Shown here piece by piece: positions 55,243-64,000 of a stretch of DNA of 64,000 bases. How positions within the stretch are numbered: position 1 is the stretch's first letter; every line of letters begins with the position of its first letter. The notes below the pieces were generated by a model. That model saw only the letters and a list, made by a program, of their open reading frames with translations, was not told the DNA's origin and made no database searches. This stretch comes from Liopterus haemorrhoidalis (lineage: Eukaryota > Arthropoda > Insecta > Coleoptera > Dytiscidae). The translations under genes and the position numbers were made by a program. Location of the stretch: NCBI GenBank assembly GCA_963971575.1, contig OZ020616.1, forward strand, positions 23,578,713-23,642,712. Reading direction: 5' to 3'.

Positions 55243-56670
55243 ATGGCGACTACCCGGAGGGATCAATTTTCTTTAAATTCCGCCAAGGTTGAGAGTAAAC
55301 TCCGTAAAAAATCAAACAAGAGACCTCGTCGTGATGCTCAGTCATCCGATGAGGGATGTGTAAGGCCTTCTCCCAAGAAGCTAGACAGCAGATCAGTTGA
55401 GTTTTGTGCGCCAGTGCCTCGTTTTCTTGTCGTGAAGGTGCAAGAAGAGGGTAAATCTTTTAAAGAGATGTCCCCCTTCTTTGTTGCCCGAACGCTGGGA
55501 AAAACGTGTCCAACTGGTATCAGGTCGGTAAGAAAACTGTCGGATGGCACATTATTGATTGAAGCAGAAACTGAGGCATCCTCAACGCTTCAGAAATGCG
55601 AAGGATTTGGCGAGTATCGTATCTCGGTACAGCCACATAAGGCACTGAATACTTCTCGAGGCGTCGTTACAGACCGTGACCTTGCGTATGTTACGGAGGA
55701 AGAGTTTGTGCAGGAAATGGCATCGCAAGGTGTCATTGAATGTAGGAAACTCAACCCCCGAAACGGTAAGCCTTCTATATCTATGGTGGTATCTTTTGCT
55801 GGTACTAGGTGTCCAGCATCGGTTAAGGTGGGGTACAACGTTTGTAACGTTCGCCCCTACTATCCCAACCCGATGCGATGCTACAAGTGCCAGCGTTATG
55901 GTCACACCTCTAGTCGTTGTGGCAAACAGTCCATCTGTGCCAACTGCGGGCAGGATCAACATGAAGTTGAAAACTGTCCAAACGCGGCACACTGCGTGAA
56001 CTGTAAAGGTGCGCATGCATCGACTTCACGCCACTGCCCAACGTACTTAGAAGAGAAGGCTATTCAGGTCATCAAGACGAAAGATAGAATACCGTATTTC
56101 GACGCCAAGAAGAAGTATAAAGAGACTGCGCCGGTCACTTTTGCGAAATCCTTCGCACAAGTAGCTGCAAAGAAGACAGCCAGTGTCCAGACTCAGACGG
56201 AGTCAGTGCTTCGTCCGACAGTAAAAACGTCAGTGACAGCTGCGTCACAAAAGTCCGACACGGAAAAGGTGGCGGAATCGGTCCAAGAGACCAGTGTTCA
56301 GACCCCACAACCAGGGGGATCGGGTCTGAATAAATCCCCCTCCCATATAGGAGAACGCACTCAACCTCAGTTCTCCCCACCACCTAAGGAGAAGACCCCA
56401 CAGTCTTCTCCAAAAACGAGAAGCGACCAGAGAATGGTCGCTTCTACAAAGCCTTCATCAGTCGCTCCTGAAAAGGAGACTGATAAGGGACCCGTTGGTT
56501 CTCACTGGATACCAGTGAGAACAAAACAATCAAAAAAGGAGTCCAGTGTGTCCACCAAGGCACCTGGACAAACAAGTGAAACCGTGGCCGAGAAAATGGC
56601 TGTTGACCCGCAACCTAAGGGTAAACCAAAGATCATTAGGTTGCGGGGTAACTCCCCTAAACAAAAATGA
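55243..56670 (+). CDS. LINE C3 ORF1
   Basis: 475 codons from the ATG at 55243; a TAG lies just upstream, so the longer start open in C1 is not available here. Three zinc knuckles (CYKC, CANC, CVNC types), a basic N-terminus and an S/P/Q-rich C-terminus as in C1. Intact. It ends in the ATGA overlap at 56667-56670. Confidence 0.9.
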   Translation: MATTRRDQFSLNSAKVESKLRKKSNKRPRRDAQSSDEGCVRPSPKKLDSRSVEFCAPVPRFLVVKVQEEGKSFKEMSPFFVARTLGKTCPTGIRSVRKLSDGTLLIEAETEASSTLQKCEGFGEYRISVQPHKALNTSRGVVTDRDLAYVTEEEFVQEMASQGVIECRKLNPRNGKPSISMVVSFAGTRCPASVKVGYNVCNVRPYYPNPMRCYKCQRYGHTSSRCGKQSICANCGQDQHEVENCPNAAHCVNCKGAHASTSRHCPTYLEEKAIQVIKTKDRIPYFDAKKKYKETAPVTFAKSFAQVAAKKTASVQTQTESVLRPTVKTSVTAASQKSDTEKVAESVQETSVQTPQPGGSGLNKSPSHIGERTQPQFSPPPKEKTPQSSPKTRSDQRMVASTKPSSVAPEKETDKGPVGSHWIPVRTKQSKKESSVSTKAPGQTSETVAEKMAVDPQPKGKPKIIRLRGNSPKQK

Positions 56671-59600
56671 CTGGTCCACTAATCCAGTGGAACTGTAACG
56701 GTGTATATCAGCGCTACGAAGAACTGCGACTGTTACTCTCCAATTTAGCGCCTTCGTGTGTTTGTCTGCAGGAAACAAATTTCACGGAAACCGACACATT
56801 CTCTCCTCGAGGATACTCCGTGTTTCGCACGGATTTCCTTACGGGGGCAAGAGCATGTGACGGCGTGGCAATTCTCGTTAGAGACACATTGTACCACGAT
56901 CCTGTAGACATTGACACTGAGTTGCAGGTCGTAGCAGTTCGTGTTGCACTTCCCCTCCAGGTGACGATTTGTTCTATCTACCTTCCCCCTGGTGTTCGAA
57001 CTGACATCCGAGATGTCGTGAACATCATCGATCAACTCCCACCACCTTTCATACTACTAGGCGATTTTAACGCCTACAATGTATGTTGGGGATCGGTGCG
57101 GAACGATCGACGGGGACGTCACCTGGAGACTATGTTGAACGATTTGAGTTTGAGCTTTTTGAACGACGGCAGACCCACGCACTTCTGTGCAGCAACGGGT
57201 ACATTCAGTGCCATAGATCTTAGCGTCGTTTCAGGAGCCATCGCTCCGTTGTTCAAATGGGACGTGCATCACGACCTGTGCGGTAGTGATCACTTTCCAA
57301 TCTTCTTAAGGCCTCTGTTCAATACTGTTACTGAATCCCGCTGGCCACAGTGGGTTCTTCGGAAAGCAGATTGGACCAAGTTCGCAGAATCATTCTCTCA
57401 CGAGGATATTCCGAACTTGAGCGTAGACGAAGAGGTGAATCATTTCACGGATTCCATCACGAGCGCGGCTGAAAGCAGCATACCGCTGTCATCCACTCAG
57501 CCCCGTCGAGTTCCCGTTCCCTGGTGGAACGAGGAATGCGACTTGGCGCTACGTGAAAGGAGACACCTCTTCAATACATTCCGTCGTTGTCCAACAGAGA
57601 CAAACATGATAGCCTTCCAACGAGCGAAAGCTCGTGCTAAGAGGATTGTGAAAGAAAGCAAGCGCGAATCATGGCGCAAATACGTATGCACCGTTACAGT
57701 TGCCACTCCAGTGGCCAAAGTTTGGGAGAAGGTCCGGAAAATATCCGGTCTAAATACAGCTACAGCCATTGCTGGTCTATCGGTAAATGGTAACGTAGTT
57801 ACCTCAGCGGTCGAAATTGCTAACACTTTGGCATCTAATTTTGCGTTCAATTCTAGCTCTGAACATTATTCACCCGAGTTTCTAACTCGTAAAGCAGGCC
57901 TCGAATCTATACCTCTAAATTTCTTTTCTAGGAATGACGAGGTATACAACCTGCTTTTCTCTCGTGAAGAGCTAGATAGCGCGATGTCAAAGTGTAAGGA
58001 TAGCTCTCCTGGTCCAGATGCGATACATTATCGTATGATCCGAAATCTTCCGGAACCATCTAAGTCTAGGCTTTTGAATGTCTATAACAGGATATGGACT
58101 GAGGGCAAGTGCCCGACCAAGTGGAAGGAATCTCATATAATTCCTATCCCCAAAGTCGGGAAAGATAAACACTTGCCCTCTAGCTATAGACCAATATCAC
58201 TGACCAGTTGTCTCTGCAAGCTCATGGAGCGAATGATCAGCAAGCGTCTGATTTGGTTTTTAGAATCAAACGACTTGCTGGCCAACACACAGTGCGGCTT
58301 TCGCCGTCACCGCTCAACAGCAGATCATCTGGTCAGACTAGAGACAGCTATCAGGAATGCTTTCGTTGAAAACAAACACCTGGTAGCTGTGTTTTTCGAT
58401 ATTGAGAAAGCCTATGACACTGCATGGATTTATGGTATTCTCCGTACTCTGCATTCCTGGGGTCTCCGGGGACGCTTGATGTTCTTTATAAAAGACTTCA
58501 TGTCGAACCGGCGCTTCAGGGTGCGGATCGGAAATACCTTGTCACAAATGTTCGCACTGGACAATGGGGTCCCACAGGGCTCCATACTGAGCGTTACGCT
58601 ATTTTTAATTGCCATTAACGGTGCAGCTTCATGTATTCGATTACCTGTACAGAGTTCGATATTTGTCGACGACATTGGTATCTTTGTCGCCGGACAAAAG
58701 ACTAGTACAATCGAACGTCAGCTTCAGCTGACTATCAATCGTCTCGATACATGGGCAACCGAAAATGGCTTTAAATTCTCGACCAGCAAAACTGTATGTG
58801 TCCATTTTAGCACAGTTACCATTTGCCGATACTGCCAGATTTCTGGGTCTCGTGTTCGATAGCCGTCTATCTTGGCGGGCACATTTTTTGTCCGTCAAGA
58901 AAAAATGCCAAAAGTCGCTCAATTTGTTGCGGGTCCTCAGTCACAAGACATGGGGTGCAGACCGCACTGTCATGTTGCGTTTATATCGTTCTTTAGTGCG
59001 CTCTAAGCTGGACTATGGATGTCTAGCTTATGGGTCAGCTAAACACCAAGAGATAAGAATTCTTGACACTGTACATCACACTGGGGTTAGATTGGCCACA
59101 GGTGCATTTCGCACCAGTCCAATACTAAGCCTGCTGTGTGAAGCAGGCGAACCGTCACTGTACAATCGTCGTAAAATTCTATCCTTGCGGTATATGGCTG
59201 CACTCAGTGCCAAGCCAGATCATCCCGCGTATGACCCTATTCTACAAAATAGGCATACAGAAATATATGACAGAAAACCAAGAGCCAATAGGCCTTTTGG
59301 TCTGAGGACTTTCGACATTTTGGGCGATATTGATTTTATAATGCCTGAAATGGCAAGTTTCGTTTTGTGTGCTGTTCCACCATGGACGCTACCGCGTCCA
59401 CTTGTGAACCTCACATTAACTAGGTTTGATAAAGATACTACGTTGCCTATCGAATACCAACATGAGTTACAAAGAACACTGGTCCCTAGGTTCGAGGATA
59501 CTGTCATTTTTACTGACGGATCAAAATCCGGAACCAGGGTTGGGTGTGCGTTCGTTGTTTTGAATCCACGCCAACAGTTTCAGTACCGTCTGCACTCCAT

Positions 59601-60315
59601 AACGAGTGTGTACACTGCTGAGCTGTACGCTATTTTCAAGGCCCTGTGTTTTGTTTCGTCAGAGCAAAGTCGGTCAAGTGTTATCTTGACGGACTCGCTG
59701 AGCGCTCTGAACAGTATCCAAGATCCAGATCCAGTGCATCCTCTTGTACTAAAGATCCGGTTGCTACTCCACAACCTGAATGCTCAGAATGTGAGGGTAG
59801 AGCTGTTTTGGATACCGGGACATGTTGGTATTAAAGGCAACGAAGCGGCAGATGCAGATGCAAAAGCCGCCTCTCACAGACCTATGATTGATGTGAGTTT
59901 CGTTTTTCCAGATGACGCAAAGAGTCATCTGACACATCTGGTTTTAGACATGTGGCAACATGAGTGGAGCCGCACACAGAACGTTAAGTTACGACAGATT
60001 AAGGGAGACGTTAAACTATGGGGTTCTTCCTGCAGGATTAACCGCAGGGAGGAAACCGCCATCACACGCCTTCGTATAGGTCACTGTTGGTGGACCCATG
60101 GACACCTCCTTCGAGGTGAAGAGTCCCCTGTCTGTGAGACGTGTAACACAGATTTGTCTGTGTTACACATTTTAACCGAATGTGTACAGTTCGAGGATGT
60201 CAGGGAGAGGTTAGGCCTGTGCTATGACCTGTCAGTTGCCTTAGGTGACGACAGAGTACTCATGGACAGGCTGATACTCTTCCTGAGAGAATCGAACTTA
60301 CTGTTTTATGTGTGA
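56667..60315 (+). pseudogene. LINE C3 ORF2, frameshifted by a 47-bp deletion
   Basis: Endonuclease and RT as in C1 up to VCVHFS, with SYRPISL, GVPQGSI and FVDD all present. At about 58810 a 47-bp block present in C1 (18130-18176) is missing, which shifts the frame; coding continues in another frame (LPFADTARFLGL) through RNase H (TDGSKSG, GHVGIKGNEAAD) to a stop at 60315. RNase H would not be translated with RT. A TAG/GAG repeat of AG at the deletion edges is compatible with a slip or end-joining event. Confidence 0.93.
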
Positions 60316-60638
60316 AGTCTTGCACCTTATTTTAATGTGATTCTATTTATTGACTGTGATATTCGATGGTAATTGGCCCCTTTACAGCCTCTTACCATCA
60401 CCCTGAGTCTGTTCAAATTTTCGAACAGACTTTTTATATTATTTATTTGTGTTTGTCAGTGCAAGACTTCTTTTATTGAGTATGCGTATTTTTAATGATT
60501 TTATTTATTTATTTATTGTCTAAATTTTTATTTTTAATATATAGTCTAGTCATTTAGATGGGCTGCGTTATGTGCAATTAGCCTTTGTTGCTGTGCGCCA
60601 AAAATTTCAACTAACTAACTAACTATTTATTAAAATTC

Positions 60639-60917
60639 AAGTATTAAACATTAAAATTAATTTTTCTCGTATATTGATATTTATTAATGTTGGGTATTTG
60701 GTTCCAGGATACTTGGATTCAAGACTTAGACTCGAGAGGGCAAGCACTTAGCACATTTGCACATTAACGCTCCATTTTTCTGTCAAAAAACACACAAAAA
60801 AAATAAAAATTCTTTTTTCAAAATTTTTTGGCAAAATCATAGCAACCACTGGATTTCTTTAAAATTGAATTTCGTACTTTAGCATGTCGGGGCATCATGC
60901 TTGGGGGGGGGGAGTAA
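60639..60917 (+). other. Interior of element H before the 3' LTR
   Basis: AT-rich, no ORF, ending in the G-rich polypurine tract at 60901-60917. Confidence 0.6.
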
Positions 60918-61552
60918 TGTCACAATTATGATATAATTGTGTGCAAATGTCCCAATTCCTTGAGCGGCCTTTAGGCCGTGTAGGTCGCGGTTGCTGACTT
61001 GCGGTTTTGGGAATTAAAGAATGTGCAAAGTGTTGCGTGTTTGTCAACGTAAGTTTTGAACTACTTTCTGATGTGTTGATAAACATTATTCAATTGTGCC
61101 GACTATGGTCTTTAATTGCTGCCAACAATTACACAAATGAATAATGTTTCCAAAACAATTGAGGTAGGACTTGACGTCATAGTGTCCTGGTTAACAGTTA
61201 TAAAGTGGTCTTAGGGAATAGAGTCGTCAGTCTGTACGTGATTCATTGAGTCAGTTAGTTATTCATTCGACCATTTTTTGTGAGCACGCTACCCAAGGAC
61301 CAGCCCAGCTGTCAAGTCACCAACCCGAGATGTGAGTGCCGTCTACAGGGCTTCTCCACGTGTCCGCCTCGTGCGGATACATGGTGTGGTTCGACCGATC
61401 CTGGAGAAGCCGGGGCAAGAACGGGACTTTTATCAGTCGCTAACAGTCAACACAGCAGCCATTCTGACAATTAATTGTATTGTATTGTAAAATTATTATA
61501 ATATAATAAATTTTGTAGAAAAGATATCCGTTCTTGAATCCACCCCGTGACA
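60918..61552 (+). repeat. 3' LTR of element H
   Basis: 635 bp, partner of 52315-52948, followed by the ATAT target duplication. Confidence 0.9.
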
Positions 61553-61556
61553 ATAT

Positions 61557-61765
61557 CATTTACTACCCGCATAGAATGGACGATATCTTCGCAGCCCCAA
61601 AATCGGCGCCATCCTCCCAAGTTTCAACATCTTCATCTTTATCTGGAAAAATCGTAAGGAATCACAAAATCTTTCATGCTTTTTTCGGTGATGTGTTTGA
61701 CATCAATGCTTTTTATTTTTGGAAAATCCTCTACACCTTCGATTTTTAGTGCATTGTTAAGGTTT
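61557..61765 (-). pseudogene. Coding remnant of unknown gene, upstream part
   Basis: Minus strand reads LNNALKIEGVEDFPKIKSID, then frame changes, then an acidic phrase and EDIVHSMRVV running into the part at 52314. At least two frame breaks, or an intron, separate the pieces. Same unknown family as 52217-52314. Confidence 0.4.
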
Positions 61766-61768
61766 AAA

Positions 61769-61929
61769 TGATAGGTGGCTCTGAGCCCACCCTACTATCA
61801 TATATTCCTGTAACCATGGAACCGAATAAAAACAGAGCGTTTTGTATGTCAAAATAAAAACACATAAAACTTGAAATCAGTGTTTACAAATCAGTATTAA
61901 ACCTCTCAAAAAAGAGCATAGTCTCAACA
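61769..61929 (+). repeat. Likely 5' LTR of a BEL/Pao element
   Basis: Begins TGATAGGTGGCTCTGAGCCC, a sequence able to form a hairpin with ACTATCA just after, includes AATAAAAA, and ends CTCAACA directly before TTTGGTCCTTCGAATACGG, which has the look of a BEL/Pao primer region. The partner LTR is outside the window. Confidence 0.5.
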
Positions 61930-62164
61930 TTTGGTCCTTCGAATACGGATGTGATCCTGGAAAATACTGGTAACGTTCGGATCCTCCTAGAACAACAGTA
62001 ATTTTCCTGCTCACCCTAGCAAGCGTCTCGCCGATCGTACGAGGCAACGGAGAACAGCAGTGTATGGTCGTCCATATCGTAAAGTATAGTACTGGCGTGA
62101 GTAACCCCGTAAGTTGTATCCCTTTTTTTTTATATCTCTTTTTTTGTGTCAAAACAGTATAATA
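61930..62164 (+). other. Leader of the BEL/Pao element
   Basis: Probable PBS at its start (TTTGGTCCTTCGAA), then untranslated sequence with a T-run, to the gag ATG at 62165. Confidence 0.5.
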
Positions 62165-64000
62165 ATGACAGAAAAAAATGAACTGAAGTCATTGCACTAC
62201 AAAAGAGGAAGCATACAAGCTCAGCTTACTTTATTTAAAAAACATTTGGACGTATTAGATGAAAAAAATCTAGATGTTAGGGCAGTTAAAAATTTAACTG
62301 CACGGCAAGAAAAAATAATTCCTTTACTTGCTGAATTTAACTCAATTCAAACTGAAATAGAAATTTTAGAAGGTGATGAGACAAAAAACTTAGAGCGAGA
62401 TACCTTTCAAAATACTTATTTTGATTTAACTACGCAGGCTGCGCTCATATTATCTGAATACGATGACAGTGGCAATGGTCATTCGTCTCATTCGCAAGTG
62501 TCTCATTCATGTTCTAAAAATTCTTGCAATCTGAAAAACATTGAGTTACCATCAATCGATTTGCCAACATTTACGGGAGATTTTACGAAATGGCAGGAGT
62601 TTCGTGATTCTTTTACGTCACTAATTCATGTCCGAAATGACTTATCAAATAGTCAAAAATTATTTTATTTACGCTCTTGTCTAAAGGGTGAACCAGCTAA
62701 CAAATTACGTGCGATACAAACTTCAGACAAAAATTATCAAATAGAGTGGGATTCTTTAAACAAGAAATGCAACAACAAACGCCGTATTGTCCACACACAT
62801 ATTCAAAATTTATTAAACTTAGAATGTGTTAACAAACAATGTCACAATAGTTTACAACGCCTATTAAATTCCGTCGAAATAAACATGGAATGTCTTTCCT
62901 CGCTAGGCCAACCCATTGACTCCTGGGATTCAATTATTATTTTACTAATTTTAAACAAATTAGACCCACAAACTGTGCATGACTGGGAGTCAAAATTAAA
63001 TTTAAAAAGTGATGCAAACCAAACTTTGCCCGAACTTGCAGAGCTTATGCATTTCTTAAACGCTAAACTAAATACACTAGAAGCTGTATCGTCCAAAAAA
63101 CCGTCAGTTTATAACAATAAACTCAATATCCCTGTCAAGTTAACATCTTCAAAAACTTATGTTACTTGCGCAAATTGCAATGGGAACCATTTTATATACC
63201 ATTGTAATACAATTAAACAATTAAACATAAATTCTAGAATTGATCTTGTCAAAAAACTAAAACTTTGTGTGAACTGCCATCGTAAAGGTCATATTTCCAA
63301 TGATTGCAAATCGTCAAAATGCAGAATTTGCCATGGCTCTCATAATACCTTACTACATTTGCAAACATCAATGAATTCAGTAGAAAGTAACGATAAAAAC
63401 GCAAACCATACCACAAGCTGTTTTTCATTTAATCAAGCCACAACAAATCATGCAATTTTGCCTACTGCTAAGGTGAAATGTCGTGATGCAGATGGTACAT
63501 ACCAAACGATGCGAATTCTATTAGATTCGGCATCACAAGCTAATTTTATAACAGAAAACGATTGCAAGAAACTTAATCTTGAAAAAGTACAAACGAAGAC
63601 TGTAGTTTCAGGTATTAAACAATCGTCTTGCAACTTTAATTTCAAAACAAATGTACAAATTTGTTCATTATACAATAATTTTAAGGTCAATATTGACTCT
63701 TTTATTTTACCACAAATAACCAGTCAACTACCAAGTGTCACAATTGACACAACGAATTTTAAAATTCCTCCACACATAAGACTTGCAGATCCCTGTTTCG
63801 ATGCGCCAGGCGATATAGACATACTCATAGGGGTTAATCTATTTTATAAATTGCTTTCCATTGGGCAATTTAAATTAGAAAATGGGCTAATCCTCCACAA
63901 AACCAAATTCGGTTGGATAGTAGCGGGTAACTTGCCTCACGGTTCAGTCGAACGAACTAATACTTATCTCTCGTTGGAAACCTTACAAACGATCTTCAAA
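62165..64000 (+). CDS. BEL/Pao Gag-protease polyprotein, 5' part, open to the window edge
   Basis: 612 codons from the ATG at 62165 with no stop up to base 64000. Coiled-coil-prone N-terminus (KHLDVLDEKN, LLAEFNSIQTEIEILEG); the BEL/Pao Gag core (LPTFTGDFTKWQEFRDSF, LFYLRSCLKGEPANKL); two cysteine knuckles (CANCNGNHFIYHC and CVNCHRKGHISNDC) followed by CRICHGSH; then an aspartic protease with LLDSASQANFI and later GDIDILIGVNLF. Gag and Pol are in one frame, as in most BEL/Pao elements. RT, RNase H and integrase would follow outside the window. It appears undamaged so far. Confidence 0.92.
   Translation, partial: MTEKNELKSLHYKRGSIQAQLTLFKKHLDVLDEKNLDVRAVKNLTARQEKIIPLLAEFNSIQTEIEILEGDETKNLERDTFQNTYFDLTTQAALILSEYDDSGNGHSSHSQVSHSCSKNSCNLKNIELPSIDLPTFTGDFTKWQEFRDSFTSLIHVRNDLSNSQKLFYLRSCLKGEPANKLRAIQTSDKNYQIEWDSLNKKCNNKRRIVHTHIQNLLNLECVNKQCHNSLQRLLNSVEINMECLSSLGQPIDSWDSIIILLILNKLDPQTVHDWESKLNLKSDANQTLPELAELMHFLNAKLNTLEAVSSKKPSVYNNKLNIPVKLTSSKTYVTCANCNGNHFIYHCNTIKQLNINSRIDLVKKLKLCVNCHRKGHISNDCKSSKCRICHGSHNTLLHLQTSMNSVESNDKNANHTTSCFSFNQATTNHAILPTAKVKCRDADGTYQTMRILLDSASQANFITENDCKKLNLEKVQTKTVVSGIKQSSCNFNFKTNVQICSLYNNFKVNIDSFILPQITSQLPSVTIDTTNFKIPPHIRLADPCFDAPGDIDILIGVNLFYKLLSIGQFKLENGLILHKTKFGWIVAGNLPHGSVERTNTYLSLETLQTIFK

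Larger units (their letters stand above)
54541..60625 (+). mobile_element. LINE C3: full-length LINE C copy with broken ORF2
   Basis: Starts CCCCGCAGGGG, ends in TAAC units, flanked by ATTTATTAAAATT-type duplications. It is very similar to C1 over its whole length, including the two 5' units, ORF1, hairpin, ATGA junction and 3' UTR. A 47-bp deletion at about 58810 inactivates ORF2. Confidence 0.93.
52315..61552 (+). mobile_element. Element H: LTR retroelement with env-like ORF and no pol
   Basis: LTRs 52315-52948 and 60918-61552 start TGTCACAATTATG and end CCGTGACA. They differ at roughly 16 sites by eye (about 2.5 percent). TSD ATAT at 52311-52314 and 61553-61556. A polypurine tract (TTGGGGGGGGGGAGTAA) precedes the right LTR. 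The interior holds about 300 bp of leader/gag-start-like sequence, an env-like ORF and about 0.7 kb of noncoding DNA; RT, integrase and most of gag are missing. LINE C3 is inserted at 54541-60625. Confidence 0.88.

Overview
This window is animal, almost certainly insect, genomic DNA made nearly entirely of transposable elements. Three things point to an insect: eight perfect units of the insect telomere repeat TTAGG at 22986-23025; the element set (CsRn1-, Mag- and BEL/Pao-like LTR retrotransposons; I-, CR1/L2-, Jockey-, R1-, R4- and RTE-like LINEs; a Helitron; a foldback MITE); and AT-rich intergenic DNA. The order cannot be settled from sequence alone. I see no intact ordinary host gene, no tRNA or rRNA gene, no CRISPR array and no bacterial-style operon. 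The only candidate non-TE coding pieces are a small SAP-domain ORF (29223-29471) and a minus-strand coding remnant split by an LTR element (52217-52314 and 61557-61765).

Layout, left to right. 1-2644: 5' part of a Mag-like LTR element on the minus strand, its gag-pol frame open to the window edge, inserted into a Helitron helicase gene whose 3' part and terminus occupy 2645-3717. 3744-3975: a palindromic MITE. 5065-9437: a CsRn1-clade element (element 2) with near-identical LTRs, intact pol and a gag cut down to its C-terminus. 9442-23480: a four-level nest. LINE A is split by a solo LTR (TSD AGAT), which is split by LINE B (TSD GTATGT), which is split by a full-length LINE C copy, C1 (13-bp TSD, intact ORF1 and 1231-aa ORF2). 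LINE A also carries the interstitial TTAGG tract between 105-bp duplications. 23484-27442: truncated LINEs D and E, with an unclassified 1.48-kb insert. 27443-28936: an uninterrupted solo LTR of the same family as the nested one (TSD CGCT). 29223-35600: SAP ORF, then LINE F (esterase-type ORF1, endonuclease-RT ORF2) and a truncated relative.

36480-38215: R4-like and RTE-like LINE remnants, both minus. 39584-44066: a second CsRn1-clade element (element 3), LTRs identical but pol broken three times. 44490-44780: tandem units resembling the 3' half of 5S rRNA. 45497-50349: a decayed minus-strand LINE C copy (C2) interrupted by an R1-like LINE. 50355-51770: part of a Jockey-like LINE. 52315-61552: an LTR element (H) that keeps an env-like ORF but no pol, and hosts LINE C copy C3 (54541-60625). 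61769-64000: 5' LTR and gag-protease frame of a BEL/Pao element, open to the window edge.

The genes do not form a host pathway; they are parts of separate replication machines. Most informative are the three LINE C copies, which share a two-unit 5' repeat, an ATGA stop-start junction between ORF1 and ORF2 and a conserved hairpin just upstream of it, and the two CsRn1 elements, which share a tRNA-Trp primer site, a CHCC Gag motif and a -1 gag/pol overlap. Target-site duplications give a relative insertion order for much of the window.
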